From positions 1,054,001 to 1,118,000 of the forward strand of contig JADKDV010000001.1 of the NCBI GenBank assembly GCA_016718315.1: DNA of 64,000 nt, read 5' to 3'. Under the pieces are notes generated by a model, which saw only the letters and a program-made list of their open reading frames with translations, had not been told where the DNA came from and searched no databases. Position numbers and translations under genes: made by a program. This DNA comes from Candidatus Obscuribacter sp. (lineage in GTDB: Bacteria > Cyanobacteriota > Vampirovibrionia > Obscuribacterales > Obscuribacteraceae). Of this stretch, positions 1 to 9,062 are shown in pieces (position 1 is the first letter of the stretch; every line of letters begins with the position of its first letter).

Positions 1-590
1 GCGATATCGCAGTCACTTATGCTCTTCTCGTATTCCTTAGCATTTGTCAAAGCAATAGCACGCAAAGCCCTAGCTAGATCTGAGGCCTTGCCGCCTTCTC
101 TAGCAATAGCTTTGTCAAAGCACTCGATTGCTTTGGCTGGCTGTCCCACACGCTCATAGAGTGACCCCATATTGGTGTAAACAAGAGCGGTATCAGCACC
201 AGCTTTGATGGCATCCTCATAAGCCTTAATGGCACCAGCTGGGTCATCACTAAACGATTTAATTATGGCATTTTGAGTTAATGCTTTAACGTTTTTAGGC
301 TCCAGGGTAAGACTGGCAGCGATATCTTCCAGTGCTCCTTGAGGCTCACCTACCTCCACTCTGGCGACACTTCTCAGCCTCAGGGCCTCAGCGTTAGCAG
401 GCGACTCTTTGATGATGGTAGAGAGCTTTTCGCAAATATCTTCCAATTCAAATCTTGTCGGTTTGCGCCCATTTGTGGTCTCAAGCTTATCGGCAAATTC
501 TTTGAGCATTTGCTCATTACTTTGAGCCCAGGCGGCTGAGCAGGACAATACAACTAAAGTGACAAACAAAGGCAGATAGCGATTTGGCAT
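1..590 (-). CDS. Secreted TPR-repeat protein (3' part outside window)
   Basis: The reading frame starts at the ATG whose complement ends at 590 and stays open to the window edge, so the C-terminus is missing. The first 23 residues form a Sec signal peptide ending in A-W-A before Gln; a Cys inside the hydrophobic part (V-L-S-C) leaves a lipoprotein possible but less likely. The rest is helical with clear tetratricopeptide signatures, for example a repeat containing NMGSLYERVGQPAKAIECF and another with PAGAIKAYEDAIKAG. TPR proteins are protein-interaction scaffolds; here it would act outside the cytoplasmic membrane. No enzymatic motif is visible in the present part. The specific partner cannot be inferred. 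Confidence 0.8.
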   Translation of the reverse strand, partial: MPNRYLPLFVTLVVLSCSAAWAQSNEQMLKEFADKLETTNGRKPTRFELEDICEKLSTIIKESPANAEALRLRSVARVEVGEPQGALEDIAASLTLEPKNVKALTQNAIIKSFSDDPAGAIKAYEDAIKAGADTALVYTNMGSLYERVGQPAKAIECFDKAIAREGGKASDLARALRAIALTNAKEYEKSISDCDI

Positions 591-628
591 TGTCGATACT
601 CGATAATGAGAGACAAGTGCAGTATAGA

Positions 629-1219
629 CTATTGTTCTTCCTGCTTTTTATCGAGCGTTATCTTGAGTAGACGCTCGTACTTGCGTTTGTACTCCAACGC
701 CTGCTTAGCAAGATCCTCAAAACCCATGCTGTGAGCCATTTCAGCTCGACTCTGCCAGGTGCTTATCTGGGCTTTGAGTCGCTCCACTTTTTCGTCAGCG
801 ACCACATAGCCGAGTATAAATTGCTTGCCGTTAGATACTGTGAGATTACTTCCGAGACAGTCAAATACTTGTCCCACAAAACTCTCGGAGGGCTGACTGA
901 GCAAAACAAAAAGCAAATGCTCAGTGCTGCACATAGGGGCTGAGTCGAGCATCGACAAATTATGCACCTGCTCTAAAAGCGCAGCTAGAGGCAAAGAATG
1001 AGGTGCTGTCTGCCTCTGCAAGACCCTTTCCACTGCCAGCATAACAAATGGCAGGGTTAATCCATTTTCTCTTAAAAATTCGGCGGCAGGATCTCCAGCA
1101 ATGCGACTGAGCCCAAGCAGCAGGTGCTCGGCTTGTATCGATTTTGACTCCAGACCAATAGCCTCTTGCCTGGCGTAGGTAAGTGCTAGCTCTAGATTTT
1201 GACTGAGTGCTTGTGGCAT
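629..1219 (-). CDS. Stand-alone Clp N-terminal-domain protein
   Basis: 196 residues. Residues about 5-70 and 78-145 resemble the two helical repeats of the Clp N domain (start like ClpC: a Q-A-L-x-x-A-x-x-E-A pattern, then S-I-Q-A-E-H-L-L-L-G-L, and later S-T-E-H-L-L-F-V-L-L). There is no AAA+ module, Walker A or Walker B. The last 45 residues (RAEMAHSMGFEDLAKQALEY and following) look like a charged helical hairpin. Free Clp N-domain proteins are known in cyanobacteria and plastids (ClpT-like) as partners of Clp protease subunits, so an accessory or adaptor role in Clp proteolysis is inferred. It lies just upstream of the secreted TPR gene on the same strand. Confidence 0.75.
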   Translation of the reverse strand: MPQALSQNLELALTYARQEAIGLESKSIQAEHLLLGLSRIAGDPAAEFLRENGLTLPFVMLAVERVLQRQTAPHSLPLAALLEQVHNLSMLDSAPMCSTEHLLFVLLSQPSESFVGQVFDCLGSNLTVSNGKQFILGYVVADEKVERLKAQISTWQSRAEMAHSMGFEDLAKQALEYKRKYERLLKITLDKKQEEQ

Positions 1220-1305
1220 TTTACTTATTACTGAGCAGTCGTCTGCAACAATGCCTACGAGTTAATCTCAATATACCCAATCAGAGCAGGTAAAAATGCT
1301 GGTCC

Positions 1306-1539
1306 TCATCTGGGAGGAGGTGGTGGTGTTGAGCCTGACTCAGGCGCCGGATTTGGCGGGGCTGGAGTCTGCGGTTGTTGTTGTTGAGCCCGTTGATTGG
1401 CTTGCGTCTGCAAAACATCATAGAGCTCGTACTCATCGGAATTGTAGTTAGCAGCCTTGCCAGCAAAAGCAGGCTGGACACTAACAGCCAAAAAGGCAAA
1501 GAGCGCGATTTGCAGGATCAACTTACTTGGCACACACAT
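1306..1539 (-). CDS. Small secreted Gln/Pro-rich protein
   Basis: 77 residues. A hydrophobic signal peptide (about residues 7-26) ends in P-A-F-A before Gly, then come about 50 polar residues ending in a Gln run and a Pro-rich tail (S-T-P-P-P-P-P-R). No family recognised. The signal peptide favours this frame over the overlapping minus-strand frame at 1281-1499, which has low-complexity N/H/R runs. No strong Shine-Dalgarno site is seen upstream, so the call is moderate. It may be an envelope-associated peptide. Confidence 0.5.
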   Translation of the reverse strand: MCVPSKLILQIALFAFLAVSVQPAFAGKAANYNSDEYELYDVLQTQANQRAQQQQPQTPAPPNPAPESGSTPPPPPR

Positions 1540-1751
1540 TTAATAGAGTTCTCGAAGTAGAAATAGTCACTCGAATCAGCAGCCAGTTTACGGCAATTGC
1601 CTGGGTTTTGATACTCACCAATCAAAAATGTAATTAAGCAGCCCCCTCTTGGCTTCGGCGGTAAAAGCAAACAACTTGCTACAAGTATCCAAGAGGTTCG
1701 TGTTAGGATAAAAAGGTCAAGACATGACGCTTGCTCTCAGCAGAGGTTTAA

Positions 1752-3101
1752 ATGGCCCAGAAGAAAAAAGACTTGAGCAATCTGTTACTGAGCGTCTTGA
1801 ACAAACATTTTGACGGACTGCCGCTATCTGAACTGGTCACGGCCAATCGACTCTTCCCTCCCACGGCCAGACCAGACTTGCAAAAGGCACTGGAGCAAAT
1901 ATTTGCCTCGGATTTTGCCGCAAAGCTTTACGGATGTCACAGAGACTACTCATTCCAAACACTCACGTTTACTGACTTTTTGGTGATAGATCATCACGCA
2001 GTGACAATGGCGCCGGTGCAATATGACGAAATTGACGTGGGCGAGCCACAACCACGCAGATGTCTCAGACAAGCACTCTGGACCTGTCGGTCCGGTGATA
2101 TACCCTTTGCTGTGGTGCTGGCGGTAGCAGACGGTCACAGGCAAGAGGGTATCAGTCTAGACATAGCAGTACCTGGCAGTGAAAGCGCCATTGAACTATC
2201 ACACAAGTTTTTAGAAAAACTAGAAAAGATGGTCAACGAGAGTGGCTCGTACCGCGGCAAAGTTATCTCGCTTGAACAAGGTTCAAGATACTCGGGTCAA
2301 GCAGGCACAGTAAGAGTGCACAAATTGAGACAAGTAGAGCGCGATGAAGTTATCTTGCCAGCAAAAACGCTACAACTACTGGAGCGCAACGTCACAGACT
2401 TTATCAAACAGCGCAAAGCACTGCACCAGCTAGGCATGGCAGTAAAAAAGGGGCTGCTCTTCTATGGACCACCAGGTACAGGCAAAACACACACAATCCA
2501 TTATCTGGCCAATTGCTTACCGGATCACACCACTCTGCTTATCACTGCTGGTCAAGTTGGTCTATTGGAAGAATATTGTTTGCTGGCAAGATTTTTGCAA
2601 CCAGCAATGGTGATCATTGAAGACGCTGACTTAATAGCGCGTGATCGCAATGATATGAACAGTCCCTGCGAAGAAAGCCTGCTCAACAAACTATTGAACG
2701 AAATGGATGGACTGAGAGAAGATGCTGAAATAATATTTGTACTCACCACAAACAGACCAGAGCAATTGGAAAGTGCTCTGGCATCAAGACCTGGACGTAT
2801 TGACCAGGCGATTGAATTTCCGCTGCCAGATGCCGATGGGCGACGCAAGCTCATTAGGCTCTACGCCAGAGGCCTACCGCTAGCAGATGAGCTTTTGGAG
2901 ACCATCATAAAACGCACTGAGCATGCCAGTCCTGCCTTTATCAAAGAGTTGATGAGACGCTCAGCGCAGTACTACTTACAGAGTGGTGCCGGCAGCCAAT
3001 TGCAAGACGAAAACGTAAAAGTAGCGTTGGAGGATATGCTTTTTAGTGGTGGCACACTAAATCTCAAGCTGCTCGGTGGAGATCTTGCTGAAGCCTTGTA
3101 G
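1752..3101 (+). CDS. AAA-family ATPase
   Basis: 449 residues. An N-terminal part of about 220 residues without recognised motifs is followed by one AAA module. Walker A is G-P-P-G-T-G-K-T at about residue 238, Walker B is V-I-I-E-D-A-D at about 289, sensor 1 is L-T-T-N-R-P near 333, and the arginine-finger/second-region-of-homology motif is S-R-P-G-R-I-D just after. The order and motifs match classical AAA proteins (proteasomal ATPase, FtsH and Cdc48 relatives) more than Clp or Lon. No protease or membrane segment is present, so a remodelling or chaperone role is inferred. A GAGG stretch lies just before the ATG. The next gene starts 5 bases downstream, so the two are probably cotranscribed. 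Confidence 0.85.
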   Translation: MAQKKKDLSNLLLSVLNKHFDGLPLSELVTANRLFPPTARPDLQKALEQIFASDFAAKLYGCHRDYSFQTLTFTDFLVIDHHAVTMAPVQYDEIDVGEPQPRRCLRQALWTCRSGDIPFAVVLAVADGHRQEGISLDIAVPGSESAIELSHKFLEKLEKMVNESGSYRGKVISLEQGSRYSGQAGTVRVHKLRQVERDEVILPAKTLQLLERNVTDFIKQRKALHQLGMAVKKGLLFYGPPGTGKTHTIHYLANCLPDHTTLLITAGQVGLLEEYCLLARFLQPAMVIIEDADLIARDRNDMNSPCEESLLNKLLNEMDGLREDAEIIFVLTTNRPEQLESALASRPGRIDQAIEFPLPDADGRRKLIRLYARGLPLADELLETIIKRTEHASPAFIKELMRRSAQYYLQSGAGSQLQDENVKVALEDMLFSGGTLNLKLLGGDLAEAL

Positions 3102-3106
3102 CGACA

Positions 3107-4312
3107 ATGGAAGGTGAAATGACTACCTGTATTAGAGTGCTAAAACTGACGCCCAGGCAGCTAATCGGAGCAACGCTACTGAGCGCTCTTGCTCTTGTAT
3201 CTATTGGCGTAACGTTTAAGCACTTCATACGAATGCATCACTGTGCACCTGTTGTGTGCGGTCGCTCATTGCCAGTGGACCCAGAGTCTGGCAAAAAGTT
3301 TGTGCAATGGTTTACTGAAAACGCTATAGATTACAAACAAGACATGGCCAGTCATGAAAATTACCTTCGTGGATGGGCAGACCCGCGTGCAGTAGAAAAA
3401 ATTGACAAGATATTTGCGATAAAAGACTATTGCAATACCAACTCAGTAGATTTTGTGCCAGCCTACTTCTGGCCGTCAGAGATACAAAAAGATGGCACCC
3501 TTAAGGTGGGCATAAAAGGCGATCTGATCAACTCTGGTCAGCAAAAAATCAAATCACTTAGACTAAAGCTAATTTATACAGTAAGGCGAGATCAGGCTGG
3601 TTACCGCATCCAAAAGGTCAAACTGCAGTATATAAAAGCCCGCGACATTCAAGAGTTTTTGCAGCCAACTTCAAATCAAGAGCCGACATCACATAACGCG
3701 CTTGCAGTGTTGCATTTTAAGTGGGGACAGCACAATATGCTAAGGGAGCAATATTCATCAGCTAAGCATTGCTTTACTGCCGCGATAGAACAAAACCCAG
3801 ACTTTGCCTCTGCTTACACAATGCGAGCTGACGCCGAAAACAAATTGAAAGACTTAGATAGCGCCAGAGCAGATCTAGATAAAGCTATTGCCATTGCACC
3901 GGAAGAATGGCCGTCCTATTTTAATCGAGCAATTCTATCAAGCGAATACTCAATTCATGACTTTGAAGATTACTCTCGTGTCACAGCGCTCTGCCCTGGC
4001 TATCCCTGTGCGTACATCAACCGAGCACCAATGCAAGAGCAATACGGTACCAGACAAAGAGCACTGGATGACTACAACAGATATATCAACCTTGAGCCCC
4101 AAAATACACACGGCTACTCAAGCAAAGCCGACCTGGAGTTGCGCACTGGTAGCTTACTTGGTGCATACCTGGACTGCAATAAAGCAATCGAATTAGATCC
4201 ACAAAACGGCAGGGCATATTTCACAAGAGGACAATTACGCCAAAAGTTTTTTGATCAAGGCGGCGCCATGCAAGACTTCAAAAAAGCATCAAGCTTACCA
4301 AGCCTCTATTAA
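3107..4312 (+). CDS. Membrane-anchored TPR-repeat protein
   Basis: 401 residues starting 5 bases after the AAA ATPase gene; a second ATG four codons later (3119) is an alternative start. One hydrophobic segment at about residues 17-38 would anchor it with the bulk outside the cytoplasm. From about residue 195 onward there are several TPR units, for example with SSAKHCFTAAIEQNPDFASA, DLDSARADLDKAIAIAPEEW and AYLDCNKAIELDPQNGRAY. Residues 50-190 have no recognised family. Likely an interaction platform; coupling with the ATPase suggests shared function but the substrate is unknown. Its stop codon overlaps the stop of the convergent FAD monooxygenase in a TTAA shared by both strands. Confidence 0.8.
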   Translation: MEGEMTTCIRVLKLTPRQLIGATLLSALALVSIGVTFKHFIRMHHCAPVVCGRSLPVDPESGKKFVQWFTENAIDYKQDMASHENYLRGWADPRAVEKIDKIFAIKDYCNTNSVDFVPAYFWPSEIQKDGTLKVGIKGDLINSGQQKIKSLRLKLIYTVRRDQAGYRIQKVKLQYIKARDIQEFLQPTSNQEPTSHNALAVLHFKWGQHNMLREQYSSAKHCFTAAIEQNPDFASAYTMRADAENKLKDLDSARADLDKAIAIAPEEWPSYFNRAILSSEYSIHDFEDYSRVTALCPGYPCAYINRAPMQEQYGTRQRALDDYNRYINLEPQNTHGYSSKADLELRTGSLLGAYLDCNKAIELDPQNGRAYFTRGQLRQKFFDQGGAMQDFKKASSLPSLY

Positions 4313-6027
4313 CCAGCTTCCACAAACATCTGGTGCAGATATTTGGCCAGCTCGTCATTGTTGGCAGGTTGTGATCTAAAGGCAATATAGCCATCTGGTC
4401 TTATCAAATACAAACATTCTGAGCTAGCACCATAGAGCTTGTGCAGTGTGCGTTCGTTATCGTAAATGACAGATTTAAAGGCAGGCATTTTGCCTTCGCC
4501 AGGTGATTTAGGCACCACCACGTGCACTTCTATCAAATCTTTGTAAGACCAGCCTATGTACTTTTCGATAGCCTCAAAGCACTTGTAGCCTTCTTCAGAG
4601 TCCACATAGCCATCAAACAATAGCAGGTGAAATTTAGACGAAGACATTCTCTCGTTAAGACGCTCAATTCTGCTGTCAACATTGAGAAATTCGCCATCCA
4701 ACATCCTATCGCCAGCTACTGGAGCCCGCGCAAACTCAATCCAGGAGCCAAATCCAGGCTTCTCACCTTCTTCGGTACCATTATGTCTAAATGAGCGACT
4801 GATAGAATCATCGATTGGGGGATGACTCTCAGTAGAAATACTTGAGCCGCGGTAACTCACACCAGTCAGACTGCCGGCGCGCAAAATGCGCTGCTGGACT
4901 AGCTCTTGCGTAGCTAGTATGTGCATCAGGTTGTTGCGTATGCTGAGAGCCACCGGGTGTCTCAATGTGACAAATTTAGTAGCCAGATGGGTTGCTTTGA
5001 GCACAGTTTGTCCGACTTTGCGACGCTCTTCTTCGTATGTATCTAAAAGCTCAAAGCGCGCCTGCCCTTTTATCACCAGAGCAAGCTTCCAACCCAGATT
5101 GAGTGCGTCTTGCATGCCGGTATTCATGCCGACACCACCGACGGGGCTATGGATATGAGCCGCATCGCCAGCGATAAAAGCTCGTCCTTTGCGATAACTA
5201 TCAGCAAAGCGACGATGGATTTTAAACCAGCTCATCCACCTGGGATCGTCTAACTTCAAATCTTTTGGTCCACGGGAGCTGACCACTTCATTGACTAGCT
5301 CAAGAGTCAGAGGCTCATTGGGATCAACTACCTTGCCATTAAACTTGCCATCAAGCACATCAAAGATGATGCGATAGCGTCCCTCTCCAAAAGGAAAGAA
5401 TGCTACAAGTCCTGTTTCAGAGAGGTAACCGTGGACTTCATCACCCTGCAATTCGCAGGCAACGTCAGCGGCACCAAAAATCTCTTCGTATTGCTCGCCC
5501 TCAAAAGTAAAGCCAAGTTTTTTACGCACAATACTATGAGCGCCGTCAGTACCTACCAAAAAATCACATTTGATGATTTCTTCACGGTGATTGTCAGCCA
5601 GATGTCTCACGGTGGCCTGGATATAGTCACCCATATCCTCAAACCCAATCAGTTCACAGGAGCGTTCGACTTTGGTTCCGCCCACTTCCACCACAGACGC
5701 AAGCAGCTCCTCGGTCTTGTTTTGTGGAATAGCCAGGATGTATTTAAAATGTGATTCGATTTCATCCATATTGAGATGGACGATACGCTTGCCTTGCGCA
5801 TAAAAATTGCTACCGCGAATAGGCAAACCGTGCTCGAGAAACCGCTCGACCACACCCATATTTTCTAAAAGCTCCAGGGTGCGGGCGTGGAGCACGATAG
5901 CCTTGGAGTAAGCAGTAGCATGCTCGGCTTTATCGATGATTCTAAAATCAATACCGCGTCTCTTTAAATCAGCGGCCAGGGTCAAACCCGTTGGTCCTGC
6001 GCCTGTTATCAATACTGGGATGGTCAT
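4309..6027 (-). CDS. FAD-dependent aromatic monooxygenase (PheA/TfdB type)
   Basis: 572 residues, the length of the phenol/PCP hydroxylase class. The Rossmann dinucleotide motif G-A-G-P-T-G is at residues 9-14, the D-G motif (V-G-T-D-G-A-H-S) lies near 160, and the G-D motif (F-I-A-G-D-A-A-H-I-H-S-P) near 285, followed by G-V-G-M-N-T-G-M-Q-D-A. The C-terminal 150 residues match the thioredoxin-like tail of this class. Such enzymes use NAD(P)H and O2 to hydroxylate phenols, rifamycins or tetracyclines; the substrate here cannot be read. Nearby on the same strand is a flavin-reductase-like gene, although this class carries its own reductase function. It is divergent from the patatin gene across 139 bases. 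Confidence 0.85.
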   Translation of the reverse strand: MTIPVLITGAGPTGLTLAADLKRRGIDFRIIDKAEHATAYSKAIVLHARTLELLENMGVVERFLEHGLPIRGSNFYAQGKRIVHLNMDEIESHFKYILAIPQNKTEELLASVVEVGGTKVERSCELIGFEDMGDYIQATVRHLADNHREEIIKCDFLVGTDGAHSIVRKKLGFTFEGEQYEEIFGAADVACELQGDEVHGYLSETGLVAFFPFGEGRYRIIFDVLDGKFNGKVVDPNEPLTLELVNEVVSSRGPKDLKLDDPRWMSWFKIHRRFADSYRKGRAFIAGDAAHIHSPVGGVGMNTGMQDALNLGWKLALVIKGQARFELLDTYEEERRKVGQTVLKATHLATKFVTLRHPVALSIRNNLMHILATQELVQQRILRAGSLTGVSYRGSSISTESHPPIDDSISRSFRHNGTEEGEKPGFGSWIEFARAPVAGDRMLDGEFLNVDSRIERLNERMSSSKFHLLLFDGYVDSEEGYKCFEAIEKYIGWSYKDLIEVHVVVPKSPGEGKMPAFKSVIYDNERTLHKLYGASSECLYLIRPDGYIAFRSQPANNDELAKYLHQMFVEAG

Positions 6028-6166
6028 CTATCACCTATAAAATCACTGCGTCATTATATCCCCTCAGTAAGTATCAAATGGCGCAAATAAGCTAAAGGGT
6101 TGCCAGACGGGGAGCCTTAACTTAGGATAGGAAATAGTATTACAGCGTGACTGTAAAGGTAACAAA

Positions 6167-7156
6167 ATGACTACTAGCGAAGCTACACCCACGGATAAAC
6201 CAATGCGCGCCCTGGTATTGCCAGGTGGAGGAGGCAGAGGAGCCTATCAGGTGGGGGTCATCAAAGCCCTGAGAGAGGCTGGTATTACTTTTGACCTGGC
6301 TTATGGCACGAGTATTGGCGGCATCAATGCCAGCATCTACGCCCAGGGCGACCATGCCAGATTAGAAGAACTCTGGTGCCATATCCGCAGCAAAGACATT
6401 TTTGGCTTACCGTCAGCCCACCAAATTGGGCGCCTGGTCCTGGGACACAAGCTTGGACTATTAGACACATCGGGACTTGAGGAGCTACTGCGCCGCGAGA
6501 TTAATTTGCAAAAGCTCAAAGCCAGCAGCACCAAGGTAGGCTGGTGTACCACAGACCTCTGCAGCCTGGAGACAAGGCTGATTACTATTGATGACATCAA
6601 ATCCACCCATGAGCTAATTGATGTATTGATGGCAACTTCTGCCATTCCACTGGCCTTTCCACCCCGTCACATCCATGGCAAAGGTCTCTGGATAGACGGC
6701 GGTCTGGTGCGCAACACCCCCATGGAGACCGCCATCCATCTGGGTGCCGACGAAGTCTACATGGTCCTTTTGCATCCAGACCAAATAGATGTTTGCCCGG
6801 TCAATATGTTTGAAGTACTGGTAAGGTGTCTGGATATCGTGCTCGATGCTTCAGCCCGCAAAGAAGTTGCCTCGGCAGAACTCTACAACCGCCTCATTGA
6901 CACTGGCTCAATTGAGTCTAGAGGACGCAAAAAGGTCAAAATCAGAATATTCCAGCCCAAAAGAGGGGTCAATATCAATCTACTCGACATCAACCCGGAG
7001 CTATCTCGCAAACTAATCAGACAGGGTTATGACGACGCCAGAGAGCAGCTAGCACTGATTGCCGCAGCCGAAGCAGCAGAAAACAATGGCGAGATCAAAC
7101 CAACAGTTGATTCTCCAACGGTAGAGCTAAAAACTACAGTACCGGCCAATAACTAA
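6167..7156 (+). CDS. Patatin-like phospholipase
   Basis: 329 residues. The oxyanion-hole loop P-G-G-G-G-R-G-A-Y lies at residues 19-27, the nucleophile elbow G-T-S-I-G-G with Ser at residue 49, and the catalytic Asp in I-D-G-G-L-V near residue 178. This is the complete Ser-Asp dyad of bacterial patatins, so an active lipid acyl hydrolase is expected. No signal peptide or membrane helix is visible, so it is probably cytosolic. The last 50 residues are polar and likely flexible. The 3' end overlaps the convergent flavin-reductase gene by 4 bases. Confidence 0.9.
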   Translation: MTTSEATPTDKPMRALVLPGGGGRGAYQVGVIKALREAGITFDLAYGTSIGGINASIYAQGDHARLEELWCHIRSKDIFGLPSAHQIGRLVLGHKLGLLDTSGLEELLRREINLQKLKASSTKVGWCTTDLCSLETRLITIDDIKSTHELIDVLMATSAIPLAFPPRHIHGKGLWIDGGLVRNTPMETAIHLGADEVYMVLLHPDQIDVCPVNMFEVLVRCLDIVLDASARKEVASAELYNRLIDTGSIESRGRKKVKIRIFQPKRGVNINLLDINPELSRKLIRQGYDDAREQLALIAAAEAAENNGEIKPTVDSPTVELKTTVPANN

Positions 7157-7635
7157 TATTGAAATCCGTCTTTCCGCAAGTGGGTCATGGGCTCATCTTG
7201 CACGTTGAGCGCAGCACCATCCACAATTTGTCCGTGCACAACCATATGATCGCCACCGTCAAGAGTGGCTTTTACTTCTGCAATCATATAAGAGACACAG
7301 TTAGCAAACACAGGACACTCAGCACCGTCGACTAAGTCCAGTCCGTCAAACTTGCCGTCGTTGTGGGGCTTAGCAAAAGCCTTAAAAATGTCCATATTTG
7401 TCTTGGACAACACGTTTACAGCAAATTTGGTGCCGACAGTAAGACGCTTAAGCATATCGCGGCTTTTATTGACTGACAGCACTACCGATGGTGGCTCAAA
7501 CCCAGACTGGCAAAGCCAGGTGGTCAACATACCATCTCTATCTGAGGCACCGCCAACGGTGACGATATAGACACCAGTAGCAATACGACCGATTGCTGGT
7601 CCGACTTTTTCTTTCAATTCAACTGAGGTTGTCAT
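7153..7635 (-). CDS. Flavin reductase-like (FMN-binding split barrel) protein
   Basis: 160 residues covering the whole flavin_reduct domain: an N-terminal G-R-I-A-T-G-V-Y-I-V-T motif, then D-G-M-L-T-T-W-L-C-Q and E-P-P-S-V-V-L-S-V, and later F-A-V-N-V-L. This pattern matches the split-barrel domain also found at the C-terminus of cyanobacterial flavodiiron proteins and in stand-alone FMN reductases. Expected role: NAD(P)H-dependent reduction of free or bound flavin for a partner oxygenase or flavodiiron protein. Partner unknown; the FAD monooxygenase at 4309-6027 is nearby but normally does not need one. Confidence 0.82.
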   Translation of the reverse strand: MTTSVELKEKVGPAIGRIATGVYIVTVGGASDRDGMLTTWLCQSGFEPPSVVLSVNKSRDMLKRLTVGTKFAVNVLSKTNMDIFKAFAKPHNDGKFDGLDLVDGAECPVFANCVSYMIAEVKATLDGGDHMVVHGQIVDGAALNVQDEPMTHLRKDGFQY

Positions 7636-7661
7636 AAGCTCACTCCACCCGGGAGAGCTAA

Positions 7662-9062
7662 TTATAGGACGGTCTTAGAGGCCGATACCACTTCGTTGCG
7701 GACTTTTTCGATTTTGAGTGGCACAGCATCGCTGTTGGCGCTGGGGGCAAGAGCGATGGTTTTCTTGCCACCCGGACCATTGCCATTGCGCGACTTATTG
7801 GTACGGAAGAACCACAGCATTAAAGCCCGCGCCAGTCTCTGCGGATCGTGGTGGGTCATAGCAGTCTCGCTTGTCAACGGTCTGCGCAAGACAGAAATGC
7901 CAAATTCTTTGAGTTTATCAGGGTCATAACGCACGGTATTGGCTTCCAGTGTTTTGAAATCATTTACAAGCACACCGTTAAGCAATTTGCCCTGAGGCGA
8001 CTTTATTGCACCAGAATGAGCAACGAGAGCCTCCACATGATCACCGACCGAATAATCAGTAGTCTCGCCGGGCTGAGTCGTGACGTTGCAGACATAAATC
8101 TTGCGTGCACTGGATGAGCGAATAGCCTCGACAATGCCATTGACCAGCAAATTGGGGATGATAGATGTGTAGAGACTGCCCGGTCCAAGCACGATAAGCT
8201 CGGCTTCTGCGATAGCCTGTACCGCTTCTGGCACCGCCTCTGGTGACTCGGGATCGCACTTCATCTGGATGATACGCTTACCGGTCTTGGTGATATTGGA
8301 CTCACCGGTAACGACAGTACCATCGTCAAATCTAGCAGCCAGAGTCAAACTAGCCAGTGTGGATGGCAAAACCTGTCCACAACTATTGAGGATGCGACTG
8401 GCAGTACGGGTCGCCTGGATAATATCGCCGCCGGTGACTGCACATAGAGCCGTGATAAACAAATTACCAAAGCTATGGCCTTCGAGCCCTTCGCCAGAGC
8501 TAAATCTGTATCTAAAGAGCTCTGTTATGAGTTTGTCGTCATCAGCCAGCGCTGTAATACAGTTGCGAATATCACCAGGTGGCAAAACACCAAGCTCTTG
8601 TCTCAAGCGTCCTGAGCTACCACCATCATCACCAACAGTGACTATGGCTGTGATGTTATTGGTGTAGCGCTTCAGCCCCTTGAGCAAATTGGACAGACCA
8701 GTACCACCACCGACAACAACTACGTGCGGTCCTCTATCGAGGTAGCGCCGTCTGTATAGGACATCAGGGATAGCTTCTCTATCGTCTGGCAAATAAGCAT
8801 GCAAAACAAGCTGAGTAATGCGCACAATGCACACCAGCAAACCAAGAGAACCAAGCGATATAGCGAGGATGCCGTTGACTTTGCGCGAAGCCATACCAGC
8901 AGTATCAGCAATCACCTCGCCGACAAAATTTTGAATTTGTTTGACAGGGTGCTTGTTGAGTAGCCAGAGAACGCCAAATACAATGGATACAATGCAAATT
9001 ACAATGATCAAGATATAGCGCTTGAGACCGGGAAGCATGTATTTTTTCCAGCGGTTTTTCAT
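7662..9062 (-). CDS. yvcK: YvcK/CofD-like gluconeogenesis factor with membrane anchor
   Basis: 466 residues. Residues about 110-420 are the CofD-like/YvcK domain: V-V-V-G-G-G-T-G-L-S-N-L-L-K-G-L, then T-V-G-D-D-G-G-S-S-G-R-L-R and L-P-P-G-D-I-R-N-C, H-S-F-G-N-L-F-I-T-A-L, and L-G-P-G-S-L-Y-T-S-I-I-P. YvcK proteins bind UDP-sugars and control cell-wall precursor and carbon metabolism in Bacillus and Mycobacterium. Two hydrophobic segments (about residues 13-35 and 62-90) precede the domain, so the protein should sit at the cytoplasmic membrane. The start codon overlaps the stop of the RapZ-like gene (ATGA), consistent with translational coupling, as in the Firmicute yvcJ-yvcK cluster. The C-terminal 40 residues are polar. 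Confidence 0.9.
   Translation of the reverse strand: MKNRWKKYMLPGLKRYILIIVICIVSIVFGVLWLLNKHPVKQIQNFVGEVIADTAGMASRKVNGILAISLGSLGLLVCIVRITQLVLHAYLPDDREAIPDVLYRRRYLDRGPHVVVVGGGTGLSNLLKGLKRYTNNITAIVTVGDDGGSSGRLRQELGVLPPGDIRNCITALADDDKLITELFRYRFSSGEGLEGHSFGNLFITALCAVTGGDIIQATRTASRILNSCGQVLPSTLASLTLAARFDDGTVVTGESNITKTGKRIIQMKCDPESPEAVPEAVQAIAEAELIVLGPGSLYTSIIPNLLVNGIVEAIRSSSARKIYVCNVTTQPGETTDYSVGDHVEALVAHSGAIKSPQGKLLNGVLVNDFKTLEANTVRYDPDKLKEFGISVLRRPLTSETAMTHHDPQRLARALMLWFFRTNKSRNGNGPGGKKTIALAPSANSDAVPLKIEKVRNEVVSASKTVL

Noticed and set aside
1281..1499. Minus-strand 72-residue frame with N/H/R runs
   Set aside because: Overlaps a frame with a proper signal peptide; composition is a shift product.
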